Assembly (NCBI RefSeq): GCF_000568405.1
Contig: NZ_ARZY01000020.1
Location: 25,065-89,064 of the forward strand
Reading direction: 5' to 3'
From: Catenovulum agarivorans DS-2
Lineage (GTDB): Bacteria > Pseudomonadota > Gammaproteobacteria > Enterobacterales > Alteromonadaceae
DNA length: 64,000 bases
Below the pieces are notes generated by a model. That model was not told the origin of the DNA, made no database searches, and worked only from the letters and a program-made list of their open reading frames with translations. The position numbers and the translations under genes are program-made. Position 1 is the first letter of the stretch; the number at the start of each line of letters is the position of its first letter. This document shows, in pieces, positions 55,346-64,000 of the stretch.

Positions 55346-57088
55346 TTAGTGATGCGCAATACGGTAGTTAGTTAACCAAACTGCTTGATAAGGCTTTAAT
55401 GTTAAACAACCGCGTAAATCACCAACAGGTTGCTGCGCAATCAAATCAAACCAATGTTCTGTGTCAATTAAGTTTATTTCCGTCATTTCTATTTGTTGCT
55501 CTTGATCTGTGATATTAAATATACAGAAAATGCTTTGTTTTCTATTTTGGCTTTGTCGCCAAAAGCCGAGTATCTCTTCACCCAGTTGTAGGGTGAATTG
55601 AACTGCGTTGGGATGAAATGCTGGTTGTGCAATACGTTTCTCAATCAACTCACACATTCGGTTGAACACTTTATGGTGATGGCTGTATTTATCGTCTAGT
55701 ACTTGCTCTAATGCGTCAATCGACCATTGGTGGCGATTTATGCTGCGGTTATGACTCGTATTATTAACTCGCTCATAGTCATTAGTTGTGCCCAATAGGC
55801 TATGGATATAGATACCCGGTATACCTTCTAGTGCTAACATGATCGCATGTGCACAGATAAATCTATCTATTTGATACTTGTCTGTGCCTTTGTATGTTCC
55901 TTGCAGTGCATCAAATAGGCTGATGTTAAGTTCATAAGGTTTGTTGGTGCCATTAGCCGTACGCCAAGACACTTTGCCGCCGAACATATTGACCGTATTG
56001 GCAAGGGTCGCTAGTTCGTCTTCGTTGAGTAAACCTTCAGCGGGTCGTAAACCTATACCATCATGAGATGCAATGAAATTGAAATAGGTTGTGCCGATTT
56101 GGGCTGGTGGCATGCTCATCATCCAGCGTTTTAAATGTTTGCAGTTACCAGTGAGCAGGGTGTTGACCAACAAAGGTGGTAACGAGAAATTATACACACA
56201 GTGTGCTTCGTTGCCATTACCAAAATAACTTAAGTTTTCGTGATTTGGCACATTGGTTTCGGTAATAATAATGGCATCAGGTACAGCATGTTCGACTAGG
56301 GTCCGCAGTAATCTAATCATTTCATGGGTCTGCGCCAAATGAATACAGTTGGTGCCGATTTCTTTCCACAAGAAGGCGACGGCATCAAATCTAAATATTT
56401 TTACCCCTCTGTCTAAATATAGTCGGGTAATTTTTACAAACTCGTATAAAACTTTTACTTGGCGGAAGTCAAAATCAACTTGGTCATGGCTAAATGTACA
56501 CCAAACGTGTTTAGTGCCAGACGGCGTATTTACTTCGCGCAGCAGTGGACTGGTCCTTGGCCTAACGACTTGGCTGACATCGTCTTCCGGGCTTGCGGTA
56601 AAAAAGTAATCCTTGCCCGGCTCTTTGTCTTGTTTAAAATTTTCAAACCAAAGACTGCGGCTAGAGCAATGGTTAATAACTAGATCAGCCATGAGCCTAA
56701 AATCACTCGAGATGGTTTCAACATCTACCCAGTCACCAAGTGAATCACTCACCTTGGCATAATTCATAACCGCAAAACCATCATCACTACTGTAAGGATA
56801 AAAAGGCAAAATATGTACGCTGTTAATAATCCCATCAAGCTTACTTTTCATAAATTCATGTAAGGTATGCAATGGTTTTTCTTGTTCGCGCAGCAAGCTA
56901 TTACCATAAGTAATAGCTATGATGTCTTTTTCCGTCCAATGATTTTGATGGTTGGGCGGGGTAGGGGTGTTTTTATCAAGCCGCATTAGCTCGAGCAGAT
57001 GTTGGCACACTTCAGCTGCGTCTAGCTCTGGATAGATAAATTTCAAATGTGTTTGAACTTTGTGTTCTAACTCGGTTTCTATATTCAT
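55346..57088 (-). CDS. GH13_18 phosphorylase, probable glucosylglycerate phosphorylase
   Basis: A 580-residue sucrose-phosphorylase-like enzyme. The glycosyl nucleophile is Asp235 in FRFDAVAF, the acid/base is Glu277 in ITETNVP, and SHDG holds the third carboxylate. The GH13_18 subfamily includes sucrose, sucrose-6-phosphate and glucosylglycerate phosphorylases. The neighbours make glucosylglycerate and use glycerate, so the likely reaction is glucosylglycerate plus phosphate to glucose-1-phosphate plus glycerate. The start ATG sits 8 bases after AGGGG; the in-frame GTG three codons earlier overlaps that site. It is the last gene of its operon. Confidence 0.85.
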   Translation of the reverse strand: MNIETELEHKVQTHLKFIYPELDAAEVCQHLLELMRLDKNTPTPPNHQNHWTEKDIIAITYGNSLLREQEKPLHTLHEFMKSKLDGIINSVHILPFYPYSSDDGFAVMNYAKVSDSLGDWVDVETISSDFRLMADLVINHCSSRSLWFENFKQDKEPGKDYFFTASPEDDVSQVVRPRTSPLLREVNTPSGTKHVWCTFSHDQVDFDFRQVKVLYEFVKITRLYLDRGVKIFRFDAVAFLWKEIGTNCIHLAQTHEMIRLLRTLVEHAVPDAIIITETNVPNHENLSYFGNGNEAHCVYNFSLPPLLVNTLLTGNCKHLKRWMMSMPPAQIGTTYFNFIASHDGIGLRPAEGLLNEDELATLANTVNMFGGKVSWRTANGTNKPYELNISLFDALQGTYKGTDKYQIDRFICAHAIMLALEGIPGIYIHSLLGTTNDYERVNNTSHNRSINRHQWSIDALEQVLDDKYSHHHKVFNRMCELIEKRIAQPAFHPNAVQFTLQLGEEILGFWRQSQNRKQSIFCIFNITDQEQQIEMTEINLIDTEHWFDLIAQQPVGDLRGCLTLKPYQAVWLTNYRIAHH

Positions 57089-57133
57089 TCTCTTCACCCC
57101 TGTCTGATTAAACGTCTCAAATTGGCTTATTAT

Positions 57134-58363
57134 TTAGCTGCCAAACTCCTCCATATCTTCTTCGACTGCTTGAATCATTTGCCCGTATACATCCGGTACC
57201 GCGCTTGAAACACGGTTCCAACTTGGAATAAATGGCGTTTCCATTGGATTATCTAGAAAATGAATGCCGGCCTTCAGTATGTTATGTGCAAACAGTTCTA
57301 CCGCTTGTTCTTCACTGTGAATATCGAAATTTAAACCATTGATGATAGCGTCATTGCGGTAAGTTTCGACAAAGTCTAAAGCAATTCGGTAATAAGTTGC
57401 TTTGATTGATCTAAATGTTTCGGTGTTAAACACAACACCATTTGTTGCAAGTTTACGAAATATTGCTTTGGAGATGTCAATCGACATTTTTGATAGACCA
57501 CCGTCATCATTGTCTACAGATAATGATTGATGCTTGTGATCATATGTATCTGCAATATCTACTTGGCATAGACGGTTTGTTGAATAATTGCGCTCCATTT
57601 CAGATAGAACACCGATTTCTAAACCCCAATCACTCGGGATTCTGATGTCATTTATTACGTCGGTTCTAAACGAAAATTCGCCAGCCAGCGGATAACGATA
57701 GCTGTCTAAGTATTCTAAGTATTCTAAATTACCAAAAATCTTTTTTAACGCACGCAGTAAGGGGGTTACTAGCAAACGGCTTACTCGGCCATTTATTTTA
57801 CCGTCTGCGACGCGCGCATAATATCCTTTACAGAACTCGTAGTTAAAAGTTGGATTTGCTACCGGATAAATTAGCCGTGCAAGCAATTGGCGATCATAAG
57901 TTAGAATATCACAATCGTGTAGTGCAACCGATTCTGATTCACCAGAACCCAATACATACCCAAGGCAATACCATACGTTACGTCCTTTACCTAGCTCTTT
58001 CGGGGCAAGGCCTTCATTTTGCAGTAAGGCATCGATTTTCTTCAACCTTGGGCCATCATTCCACAAGACTTTTACATTTTGTGGCAACTTAGAAAAGAAC
58101 TTTAAAGCATGTCTGTACTCGTCTTCAGTCGCTCTGTCTAAACCAATTACTATTTGGTTTAAATACGGAACCTTGGTCAAGTTCTCAACAATATTGGCTA
58201 ATGCTGGTCCTTGTAGTTCAGAATAGAGAGACGGCAATACAAGTGATAGTGGCCGGACTTTGGCAAATTCAGTGAGTTGATGTTCCATTTGTTCAATCGA
58301 AACACTCTCTCGAGACAAATTGTGTAACGTTGTTATAACTCCGTTTTGATAAAAGTCACCCAT
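57134..58363 (-). CDS. gpgS: Glucosyl-3-phosphoglycerate synthase (GT81)
   Basis: A 409-residue GT-A glycosyltransferase that joins glucose from a nucleotide-glucose to 3-phosphoglycerate. The metal-binding DxD is DCD at 150-152 (ALHDCDILTYD). YRYPLAGEFSFR near 220 and DWGLEIGVLSEM near 240 are family blocks, and KGRNVWYCLGY near 125 is typical. It lies 45 bases before the phosphorylase gene. Mannosyl rather than glucosyl transfer is the main alternative, but the partner phosphorylase favours glucose. Confidence 0.9.
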   Translation of the reverse strand: MGDFYQNGVITTLHNLSRESVSIEQMEHQLTEFAKVRPLSLVLPSLYSELQGPALANIVENLTKVPYLNQIVIGLDRATEDEYRHALKFFSKLPQNVKVLWNDGPRLKKIDALLQNEGLAPKELGKGRNVWYCLGYVLGSGESESVALHDCDILTYDRQLLARLIYPVANPTFNYEFCKGYYARVADGKINGRVSRLLVTPLLRALKKIFGNLEYLEYLDSYRYPLAGEFSFRTDVINDIRIPSDWGLEIGVLSEMERNYSTNRLCQVDIADTYDHKHQSLSVDNDDGGLSKMSIDISKAIFRKLATNGVVFNTETFRSIKATYYRIALDFVETYRNDAIINGLNFDIHSEEQAVELFAHNILKAGIHFLDNPMETPFIPSWNRVSSAVPDVYGQMIQAVEEDMEEFGS

Positions 58364-58404
58364 ACAGAATCCTCTTTTTGACTAAATTGTCTTAATAATG
58401 CCAA

Positions 58405-59229
58405 CTAACTATCAGTTGGTTCGATTTGTTCTAGCTGGTTATTTGCATATAGTTGCAATATGTGAGCCATAGTTTCATTCCAACCAGCTGGGCCCAATAA
58501 ATTACTGTAAAAAACTTGTTTGTTTTTTGACAAGGTCGGGAATGGTTTGTGGCTTTTTATCCACACTGAAATATCTGCTGCTTCTAACATTGCGGTATCA
58601 TTTTGACTGTCGCCAAGCGCTATAGTTATCACTGGCATTTGCCAAAGGGTTTGATAATAGTCTTTTAACCATAGTAAGGCTTTGCCTTTATCGCACGAGC
58701 CTTGCACCGAGAGGAATCTTCCGCCTTGTAATGCCATTAAACCTTCTGCTTCAATGGACTGGATAAATGATTGTTTGTCTGTTTGATTGCCTTGATATAA
58801 CAGTGGTTCTGAGTACTGACGTTGGCCACTCAATTTTGCGTCATCGGCAGATAGTCCTGTGTGTTCTACTATTTGTTGGACAGACCAATCATTAAAACCA
58901 CTAAACTTATGACCAGCATCTCTCAGGCGCGCTAAAGTTTTGAGTATTGTAGAACGTTTTGCACCAATTGTGTGCATCGCTTCATCCGCTGATTCTGCAT
59001 TGGACGGATAGATTGCTGAGCCATTTTCAACAATAAACGGATATTGCAGACAAAGTTGCTGATGTAACATTTTGACTTCTGAATAGGTTTTACTCGTATT
59101 GCAGATAATTGGGGTATCCATCTCTTGTAGTTGAGCAAGTGCGGGTTCAGCGGCATGCCAACTGTAGGTGTCATGGTCTAGCAGTGTGCCATCCATATCT
59201 GTAAAAACAATTAACTTATGAGATCTCAT
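58405..59229 (-). CDS. HAD-IIB sugar-phosphoglycerate phosphatase (MPGP/YedP family)
   Basis: A 274-residue phosphatase. Motif I is FTDMDGTLLD with nucleophile Asp11 and Asp13; ENGSAIY near 70 and GDSQNDTAML near 210 complete the site with a C2 cap. The family includes mannosyl-3-phosphoglycerate phosphatase and E. coli YedP. Here it most likely removes phosphate from glucosyl-3-phosphoglycerate to give glucosylglycerate. The ATG at 59229 fits the YedP length; a start 13 codons earlier would overlap the kinase further. It overlaps the kinase gene by 14 bases. Confidence 0.85.
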   Translation of the reverse strand: MRSHKLIVFTDMDGTLLDHDTYSWHAAEPALAQLQEMDTPIICNTSKTYSEVKMLHQQLCLQYPFIVENGSAIYPSNAESADEAMHTIGAKRSTILKTLARLRDAGHKFSGFNDWSVQQIVEHTGLSADDAKLSGQRQYSEPLLYQGNQTDKQSFIQSIEAEGLMALQGGRFLSVQGSCDKGKALLWLKDYYQTLWQMPVITIALGDSQNDTAMLEAADISVWIKSHKPFPTLSKNKQVFYSNLLGPAGWNETMAHILQLYANNQLEQIEPTDS

Positions 59230-60148
59230 ATTGCGGGCCTGTTGCTTGAATAAATTGTTGTTGTTCATTTAAGTGAATTACAAGTTGGGCATGTTCGGGC
59301 AAGGTGGCGAGAGCGTGTTCGGTTAATCTCTGATAGTGCTGTATAAATCGCTTCAATTCTGCTTCAGTCATGGTAAATCGAGTTGATTGTTTGGCTCTGA
59401 GTTTATCTTCTTGATTTTGACGCCAGCGATAAACGCACTCGAAAGAAGGTGCTTTGAGCATGATCAGTTGATCAAATAAGCTAAACAAATCCTGATAATG
59501 AACAGCTAACTGTTCGTTTACATAATTTCGCCATCGGCCGTTGCAATCTTCTTCCTGTTCAAGTTGATTGATTGGTGTGTATAAATCAGCAGAATCTTGT
59601 GCTTTTATTCCCATACACCACCCTTCTAAAATGACAATGTCTGCTGGCGAGGACATTTGGTCCCATAAATCGGCTTCTGCTCTATCATCGTATGCTTTAT
59701 TAAATCGCACCAGTGGGACAGAATTGTGACGTTCACCGAGTTTTTTTAATGTATCTAAAGCAAGGTTGATGTCATGTGTGCCAGGCACGCCGCGTGTGGC
59801 GAGTAGCGGGTGAATATGTTTGGCTAAATGTTGGCGTTCTTTACGGGTTAGATAAAAATCGTCAATAGACAAGTTGGCGACTTTCATTGAAAACTGTTGC
59901 TGTAAAATGCATTGTAAAAAGGCTGCCATGGTAGATTTACCACTACCTTGGCTACCATTTATCGCCAGATAAAAAGTTTTACCTTTTGCTGCTTTTAGTT
60001 GGGCAAGTTTTTTTGCGATAGGCCAATACCACGTTTCTACCGTTTCAATAAAAGTTTGTGGAAGCTTATGTTCATTAATCAAACTCTGAACGTTTGCTGT
60101 GCATTCTTGAGACAACTGAGTTGAGTTGCATTGTGTTGCTATCGACAT
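59216..60148 (-). CDS. Glycerate kinase, GLYK type (probable D-glycerate 3-kinase)
   Basis: A 310-residue P-loop kinase of the plant-type glycerate kinase group. GSQGSGKST is at about 65-73, SIDDFYLTRKER near 95 and the GTHD-containing RGVPGTHD near 120. It should phosphorylate glycerate to 3-phosphoglycerate. It is the first gene of the four-gene operon. The ATG at 60148 is preceded by GGAG; the ATG four codons earlier has no such site. Confidence 0.86.
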   Translation of the reverse strand: MSIATQCNSTQLSQECTANVQSLINEHKLPQTFIETVETWYWPIAKKLAQLKAAKGKTFYLAINGSQGSGKSTMAAFLQCILQQQFSMKVANLSIDDFYLTRKERQHLAKHIHPLLATRGVPGTHDINLALDTLKKLGERHNSVPLVRFNKAYDDRAEADLWDQMSSPADIVILEGWCMGIKAQDSADLYTPINQLEQEEDCNGRWRNYVNEQLAVHYQDLFSLFDQLIMLKAPSFECVYRWRQNQEDKLRAKQSTRFTMTEAELKRFIQHYQRLTEHALATLPEHAQLVIHLNEQQQFIQATGPQYEIS

Positions 60149-60321
60149 ATTCTGCTCCATGTTAGTGCTGCGATTACCTCTCGATTAGTCCAAAGCAATT
60201 TCAACGCCAATCCTTTTTATAATCTGTAATTAAGCATAGCAAAAAATTTAAGTTACGCATTCGTGTAAATAATTTCGCCTAATACTTGAGTAAAAAACTA
60301 AATATATTGGCTCGCTTTGGG

Positions 60322-60327
60322 TATAAT
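60322..60327 (+). promoter_or_regulatory. Possible -10 element before the dienelactone-hydrolase gene
   Basis: TATAAT stands 31 bases before the ATG at 60359 and is followed by GCGCGG. No good -35 is seen at 16-18 bases, so it is a weak call. The 210-base gap must also carry the promoter for the glycerate-kinase operon; I could not fix one. Confidence 0.3.
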
Positions 60328-60358
60328 GCGCGGCTAACACAGATTATTGGGAAATTTC

Positions 60359-61102
60359 ATGATCATTCAAACTGAGATTGTCGACCTTGCGACCCCGACA
60401 GGAACAATGAGAACTTATGTTTATCGACCACAAGCTGAAGGGGCCTATCCAGCAATTATTTATTATTCTGAGATATTTCAACAAACCGCACCAATCGCAC
60501 GTTCGGCAGCGATTATGGCTGGGCATGGGTTTGTCGTTTTAGTCCCAGAAGTATTTCATGAACTTAATCCAATTGGGACTGTGCTCGCCTACGACGATGA
60601 AGGCAAAAACAAAGGAAATGCCGACAAATTTGCAAAGCCTTTGGAAAGCCATGATTCAGATGTTGTTGCTATGTATGAATTTTTGCAGCAACAAACTTAT
60701 TGTACTGGTAATGTTGGCGCTATGGGTGTGTGCATTGGTGGGCATTTGGCGTATCGTGCAGCGATCAATCCTAATATAAAAGCCGCTTGCTGTTTGTATG
60801 CAACTGATATTCATTCGGGTACATTGCCAAGTCAGCCAGGTGGTGATTCATTAACTCGTACCAAAGAAATTAGCGGTGAGTTAATGATGATATGGGGCAA
60901 ACAAGATCCGCATGTTCCCGATGAAGGGCGATTTTTAATTCATCAAAACTTAATTGATAGTAAGGTTCATTTTAGTTGGCATGAGTTTAATGCTGCACAT
61001 GCGTTTATGCGTGATGAAGGGCTAGATAGATATGATCCCGAGCTTGCACTAACTGTGTATAAAATGGCCGTTGATTTATTTAGAAAAACTCTACTAGCTT
61101 AA
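60359..61102 (+). CDS. Dienelactone hydrolase family protein
   Basis: A 247-residue alpha/beta hydrolase. The nucleophile is Cys125 in GVCIGGH, Asp is in WGKQDPHVP near 185 and His in NAAHAFMRDEG near 216, as in dienelactone hydrolase. The ATG at 60359 was preferred to a TTG four codons earlier. No aromatic degradation genes are near, so the true substrate is unknown. Confidence 0.85.
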   Translation: MIIQTEIVDLATPTGTMRTYVYRPQAEGAYPAIIYYSEIFQQTAPIARSAAIMAGHGFVVLVPEVFHELNPIGTVLAYDDEGKNKGNADKFAKPLESHDSDVVAMYEFLQQQTYCTGNVGAMGVCIGGHLAYRAAINPNIKAACCLYATDIHSGTLPSQPGGDSLTRTKEISGELMMIWGKQDPHVPDEGRFLIHQNLIDSKVHFSWHEFNAAHAFMRDEGLDRYDPELALTVYKMAVDLFRKTLLA

Positions 61103-61140
61103 TTTTAAGACTAATTGATGCATAGTAGTTGTGAGGATAT

Positions 61141-61890
61141 ATGAATATTTCTTTTGAAGTTGTTCCAAGGACTGAAGAAGCGACGTTGGAACAATTAAGG
61201 TTTGTAGAAGAGAACCTTCCGTTTGTTGACACGATTAACATACCAGATTTGCTTCGCTTGCCGATTCGCAGTTGGGATGGCGCTCATTTAGTTAATCGTA
61301 ACAAATATCGCTACATTCCACATGTTAGAGCAATAGACTTTGATCTAAAGTCGAATCGATTGCAGAAAATAATTGAAGCAAATGAGCTAGATAAAATTTT
61401 ATTGGTTACAGGTGATCCACCACCGGACAGAACTCACTTGGTTTACTCAACAGATGTGGTTGATTTAATCAAAGCGATTCGACGCGATTTTCCTAATATT
61501 GAAATTTATGCTGGTTTTGACCCTTATCGATATGGCGTTAAACAAGAGAAAGACTATATCCTAGATAAGTTTGAAGCTGGCGCAGATTATATTTTATCTC
61601 AACCTTTTTTTGATACGCGTTTGTTAGATATCTACGCAGATTTTCTGCCAGCGGATAAAGTATATTGGGGCGTTTCCCCTGTGATTACCGAACGAAGTCA
61701 AGCGTATTGGGAAAACGTCAATAAAGTTGTGTTCCCGTCAGATTTTAAACCTGAATACCAGTGGAATATAGATTTTGCCGTTAAAGTACTCAAGCATTGT
61801 CAGCAAACTGGCTCACACTGTTATTTCATGCCAATCCGTATCGACTTACAAAAGTACTTTTTACCAATTCGTCAAGCAATCAATTGGTAA
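61141..61890 (+). CDS. Short MTHFR-family (MetF-like) protein
   Basis: A 249-residue TIM-barrel protein. The barrel motifs SFEVVPR at 4-10, HVRAID near 61, LLVTGDPPPD near 87 and GADYILSQPFFD near 145 match methylenetetrahydrofolate reductases, including the FAD-type Asp of TGD. It is about 40-50 residues shorter than MetF and has no methionine genes around it, so it may be a MetF paralogue with another substrate. It lies 38 bases after the hydrolase gene and may be co-transcribed. Confidence 0.75.
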   Translation: MNISFEVVPRTEEATLEQLRFVEENLPFVDTINIPDLLRLPIRSWDGAHLVNRNKYRYIPHVRAIDFDLKSNRLQKIIEANELDKILLVTGDPPPDRTHLVYSTDVVDLIKAIRRDFPNIEIYAGFDPYRYGVKQEKDYILDKFEAGADYILSQPFFDTRLLDIYADFLPADKVYWGVSPVITERSQAYWENVNKVVFPSDFKPEYQWNIDFAVKVLKHCQQTGSHCYFMPIRIDLQKYFLPIRQAINW

Positions 61891-61898
61891 GTGAATCG

Positions 61899-63650
61899 TT
61901 AAGCAAATGCTTGCATTTCTGTCACTTTGGGTATGGTGATAGTGTAATGCAAGCCTTTGCCTAATTCACTCGAGGCGCTTATAGTGCCATTGAGTGTTTG
62001 GCGGACTAAGTTATATGTAATATGTGTGCCTAAACCTGAACCGCCTTTTTCTCGTTTAGTCGTGAAAAATGGGTCGAATAGTTTATTCAGGACTTCTTGT
62101 GTTACTCCTTTGCCATTGTCTTGATAGTCGATTTTGATTTCATCTCCTAAATCTTCAATTTTGATATCAATTCTACCTTGTTTGATCCGCTCAAAACCAT
62201 GAATGACAGAGTTCATGATCAAGTTTGTGAAAATTTGCGAAATGGCGCCAGCAGGGCAGCGCATGTCTAGTTTGTCCGGACAGCTGACATTTATTTGGTG
62301 CTGAGTTTTTTTAAGTTGCGGATTTAACGATTTAATAATGTCGTGAACATAGTAGTTTAATTCAATATCACGAATGGCCTCACTTGCTTGGTCAACCGCT
62401 ATTTGTTTAAAGCTTGCTACAAGATCAGACGCTCTTTTTAAATTTGAGGTAATTAACGCAATACTTTCATTAGCATCATTTAAGAATTTCTGTAGATGTT
62501 TGGGCGTGAGGGTTTTGTCTTCGAAATGCCTGTTTAAAAGTTTTACTTGCTCAGTTAAATAACTGCTTGCTGTGACACTGACGCCAATTGGTGTATTAAC
62601 ATCATGGGCAATCCCAGCCACTAAACCACCGAGTGATGCCATTTTTTCAGATTCAACCAACTGACCCTGGGCAGATTTGAGTTCATTGAGAGATGCTTCT
62701 AACTCTTTTTGTTTTGTTAATAACGCTTGTTCGGCACGTTTGCGTGTTTCTATACCTTGCCTTAATTCATTGCGACTGCCTTCTAGTTCTTTTTTCTGTT
62801 CTTCTAAATCAAGCATTACTCGGCTTAAGTTAGCGGTTTTGCGTGCAACTTCTTGTTCCAACATCAAATTTTGGTCGTCGAGTTTGCTGTTTGCTTCAAT
62901 TAGTCGGTTGTGAGCAGTTTCAAGTTCTTCGTTATATTCAATTAGTCGGTCAATTAATCCGTTATAGGCGTCTTCTAATACAGATAATTCGTTATGCTCT
63001 GCTTGCTGTAAATTGATTTTGGATTTTGACAGGCGTTCAATATCAAAATCTTCTATTTGTTCGGTTAATTCGTACAAGGGCCGAGATAATAGCTTGCGAA
63101 AAGTAACCCAAATAATTAGAAAAAGACTTAAGGTAATAAATACCGCTTTGAACATTAATAAAAACAGTGGGATCTTAATCCGCTCGATTATAATGTCGCG
63201 AGAAGAAATGAGGGTAACATCGCCAACTTGAATAGGGCGCCCTGAAAATTCAAAAATAAGTGGATAGATATATCCGAACAAACCTTGCGGGTTTTTATTA
63301 ATCAAAACTGAATCTTTGTCGTAGTTTATATCTAAATCCTCAAGTGTGATGGCGTCACCAAGTTTTGAAATAACTTGGCCGTTTTCATCACGTAGGATAA
63401 TGCCTTCAATCGAAGGCATTGCTAGTAAGCCTTGTGCTATAGTGACTGATTGTTGGACATTTAACTCCCAAATGGCTCGAGTTAAACTACCACTAAAGGT
63501 TTTTTGTAAGGTTTTGAGCTCGTCTTCAATGTGGCTTTTAGTAATGTAATACTCACTCACAACTTGCACGGCAGTTACGATAACCGTCAAAAGTATATAA
63601 ATAGTTAGTACTTTAGTTAAAAGCTTGCGTGAAATACTAAGTTGTTTCAT
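61899..63650 (-). CDS. Membrane sensor histidine kinase
   Basis: A 583-residue kinase. TM1 (about 12-32) and TM2 (about 162-183) flank a periplasmic sensor (about 33-160). A HAMP-like part (about 184-238) and a long coiled coil (about 235-337) follow. The phospho-acceptor is His349 in GLVAGIAHDVNTPIG; the ATPase domain has NLIMNSVIHG, DNGKG, FFTTKREKGGSGLGT. No response regulator is next to it. The domain order resembles large hybrid-less kinases that act through a distant partner. Confidence 0.9.
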   Translation of the reverse strand: MKQLSISRKLLTKVLTIYILLTVIVTAVQVVSEYYITKSHIEDELKTLQKTFSGSLTRAIWELNVQQSVTIAQGLLAMPSIEGIILRDENGQVISKLGDAITLEDLDINYDKDSVLINKNPQGLFGYIYPLIFEFSGRPIQVGDVTLISSRDIIIERIKIPLFLLMFKAVFITLSLFLIIWVTFRKLLSRPLYELTEQIEDFDIERLSKSKINLQQAEHNELSVLEDAYNGLIDRLIEYNEELETAHNRLIEANSKLDDQNLMLEQEVARKTANLSRVMLDLEEQKKELEGSRNELRQGIETRKRAEQALLTKQKELEASLNELKSAQGQLVESEKMASLGGLVAGIAHDVNTPIGVSVTASSYLTEQVKLLNRHFEDKTLTPKHLQKFLNDANESIALITSNLKRASDLVASFKQIAVDQASEAIRDIELNYYVHDIIKSLNPQLKKTQHQINVSCPDKLDMRCPAGAISQIFTNLIMNSVIHGFERIKQGRIDIKIEDLGDEIKIDYQDNGKGVTQEVLNKLFDPFFTTKREKGGSGLGTHITYNLVRQTLNGTISASSELGKGLHYTITIPKVTEMQAFA

Positions 63651-63847
63651 CTATTTAGAAATAATTAAAAACGCCACATACACACTATAGGCGTAACTTT
63701 GCAAAAATGCCTAACTGGATCCTAGATTTTAATGTAGTTTAAATGTGCTAGGTGTTGTTGATTGATCAATATTTTGTAACCTGGATGTTTGTTTTGTACG
63801 TTAACTGAGCAATCGAAACTTTTATGCAAAAATATTCGAAAAACGTG

Positions 63848-63875
63848 TTGACGCCTAATTAAATCTCCCTATAAT
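63848..63875 (+). promoter_or_regulatory. Strong sigma-70 promoter, probable rRNA operon P1
   Basis: TTGACG (63848-63853), a 16-base spacer and TATAAT (63870-63875) are followed by the GC-rich discriminator GCGCCCCC, a mark of stringently controlled rRNA promoters. AT-rich sequence upstream could be an UP element. No protein gene follows in the remaining 125 bases. Confidence 0.75.
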
Positions 63876-63982
63876 GCGCCCCCACAACGCAGCGACGCGG
63901 TGAAGTTCAACTCCTCCAAATCCTGCTAGCTTGAATCAAAAACTTGTTTTAAAAACTTTATCGAAAAGCTTAAAATAAAGGG

Positions 63983-64000
63983 TTGACAAGCGAAACGAGA
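63983..64000 (+). promoter_or_regulatory. Partial second promoter (probable rRNA operon P2), cut by the window end
   Basis: TTGACA (63983-63988) with AAGCGAAACGAGA after it resembles the promoter region just before 16S genes in Alteromonas and Vibrio relatives. The -10 and the gene lie beyond the window. The 350-base stretch after the kinase start at 63650 holds nothing else I can support. Confidence 0.6.

Noticed and set aside
1..64000. CRISPR arrays, tRNA genes, transposases, prophage genes
   Set aside because: Looked for in all gaps; no regular repeats, cloverleaf, transposase or phage motifs were found.

Overview
The window looks like chromosome from a marine-type gammaproteobacterium of the Alteromonadales (an Alteromonadaceae or Catenovulum-like genus is my best guess). 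The evidence is an AT-leaning base composition, the yceF/yceD-rpmF-plsX-fab order, an fliE-to-flhB operon behind a sigma-54 promoter, the orn/rsgA/psd neighbourhood, and proteins that read like RssA, YfiR, RraB and DUF3334 relatives. It is mostly housekeeping chromosome. I see no prophage, transposase, CRISPR array or tRNA gene.

Layout. 1-846: 3' end of a secreted-looking Gly-rich protein. 1132-10109: signalling and envelope genes, namely a minus-strand EAL-HDOD protein, a patatin (RssA-like), the pqiA(split)-pqiB-pqiC lipid-transport set, and a yfiR-yfiN-like cyclic-di-GMP pair. 10178-13246: rne on the minus strand, with a long leader that holds a possible 23-codon ORF. 13857-15462: rluC and a HAD phosphatase. 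15476-15664: an intergenic element with 29-bp inverted ends. 15793-30679: yceF (minus), then one long plus-strand run of yceD-rpmF-plsX-fabH-fabD-fabG-acpP-fabF-pabC-mltG-tmk-holB-pilZ-tatD, followed by parC-plsC-rraB. fabF is broken by a 13-nt insertion that repeats 11 nt. 30698-44467: flagellar export and basal-body operon fliEFGHIJKLMNOPQR-flhB, with sigma-54-type promoters before fliE and fliI. 44470-46559: a secreted S41 protease and a small outer-membrane-like protein. 46733-51007: orn, rsgA, psd, an EamA transporter and a glycerophosphodiesterase. 51022-55233: minus-strand SPOR-like protein, tmcA, a Spo0M-like protein and a DUF3334/CheX-like protein.

55346-60148 (minus) is the most distinctive block: glycerate kinase, a HAD-IIB sugar-phosphoglycerate phosphatase, glucosyl-3-phosphoglycerate synthase and a GH13_18 glucosylglycerate-type phosphorylase. 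Together they can make the compatible solute glucosylglycerate from 3-phosphoglycerate and a nucleotide-glucose, break it down with phosphate, and return the glycerate to 3-phosphoglycerate. 60359-63650 holds a dienelactone-hydrolase-family enzyme, a short MTHFR-family protein and a membrane histidine kinase. The last 150 bases look like the tandem promoter region of a ribosomal RNA operon whose 16S gene would lie just outside the window.

Start codons were chosen by ribosome-binding-site fit and by similarity to remembered family N-termini. Family calls come from motif recognition, not database searches.
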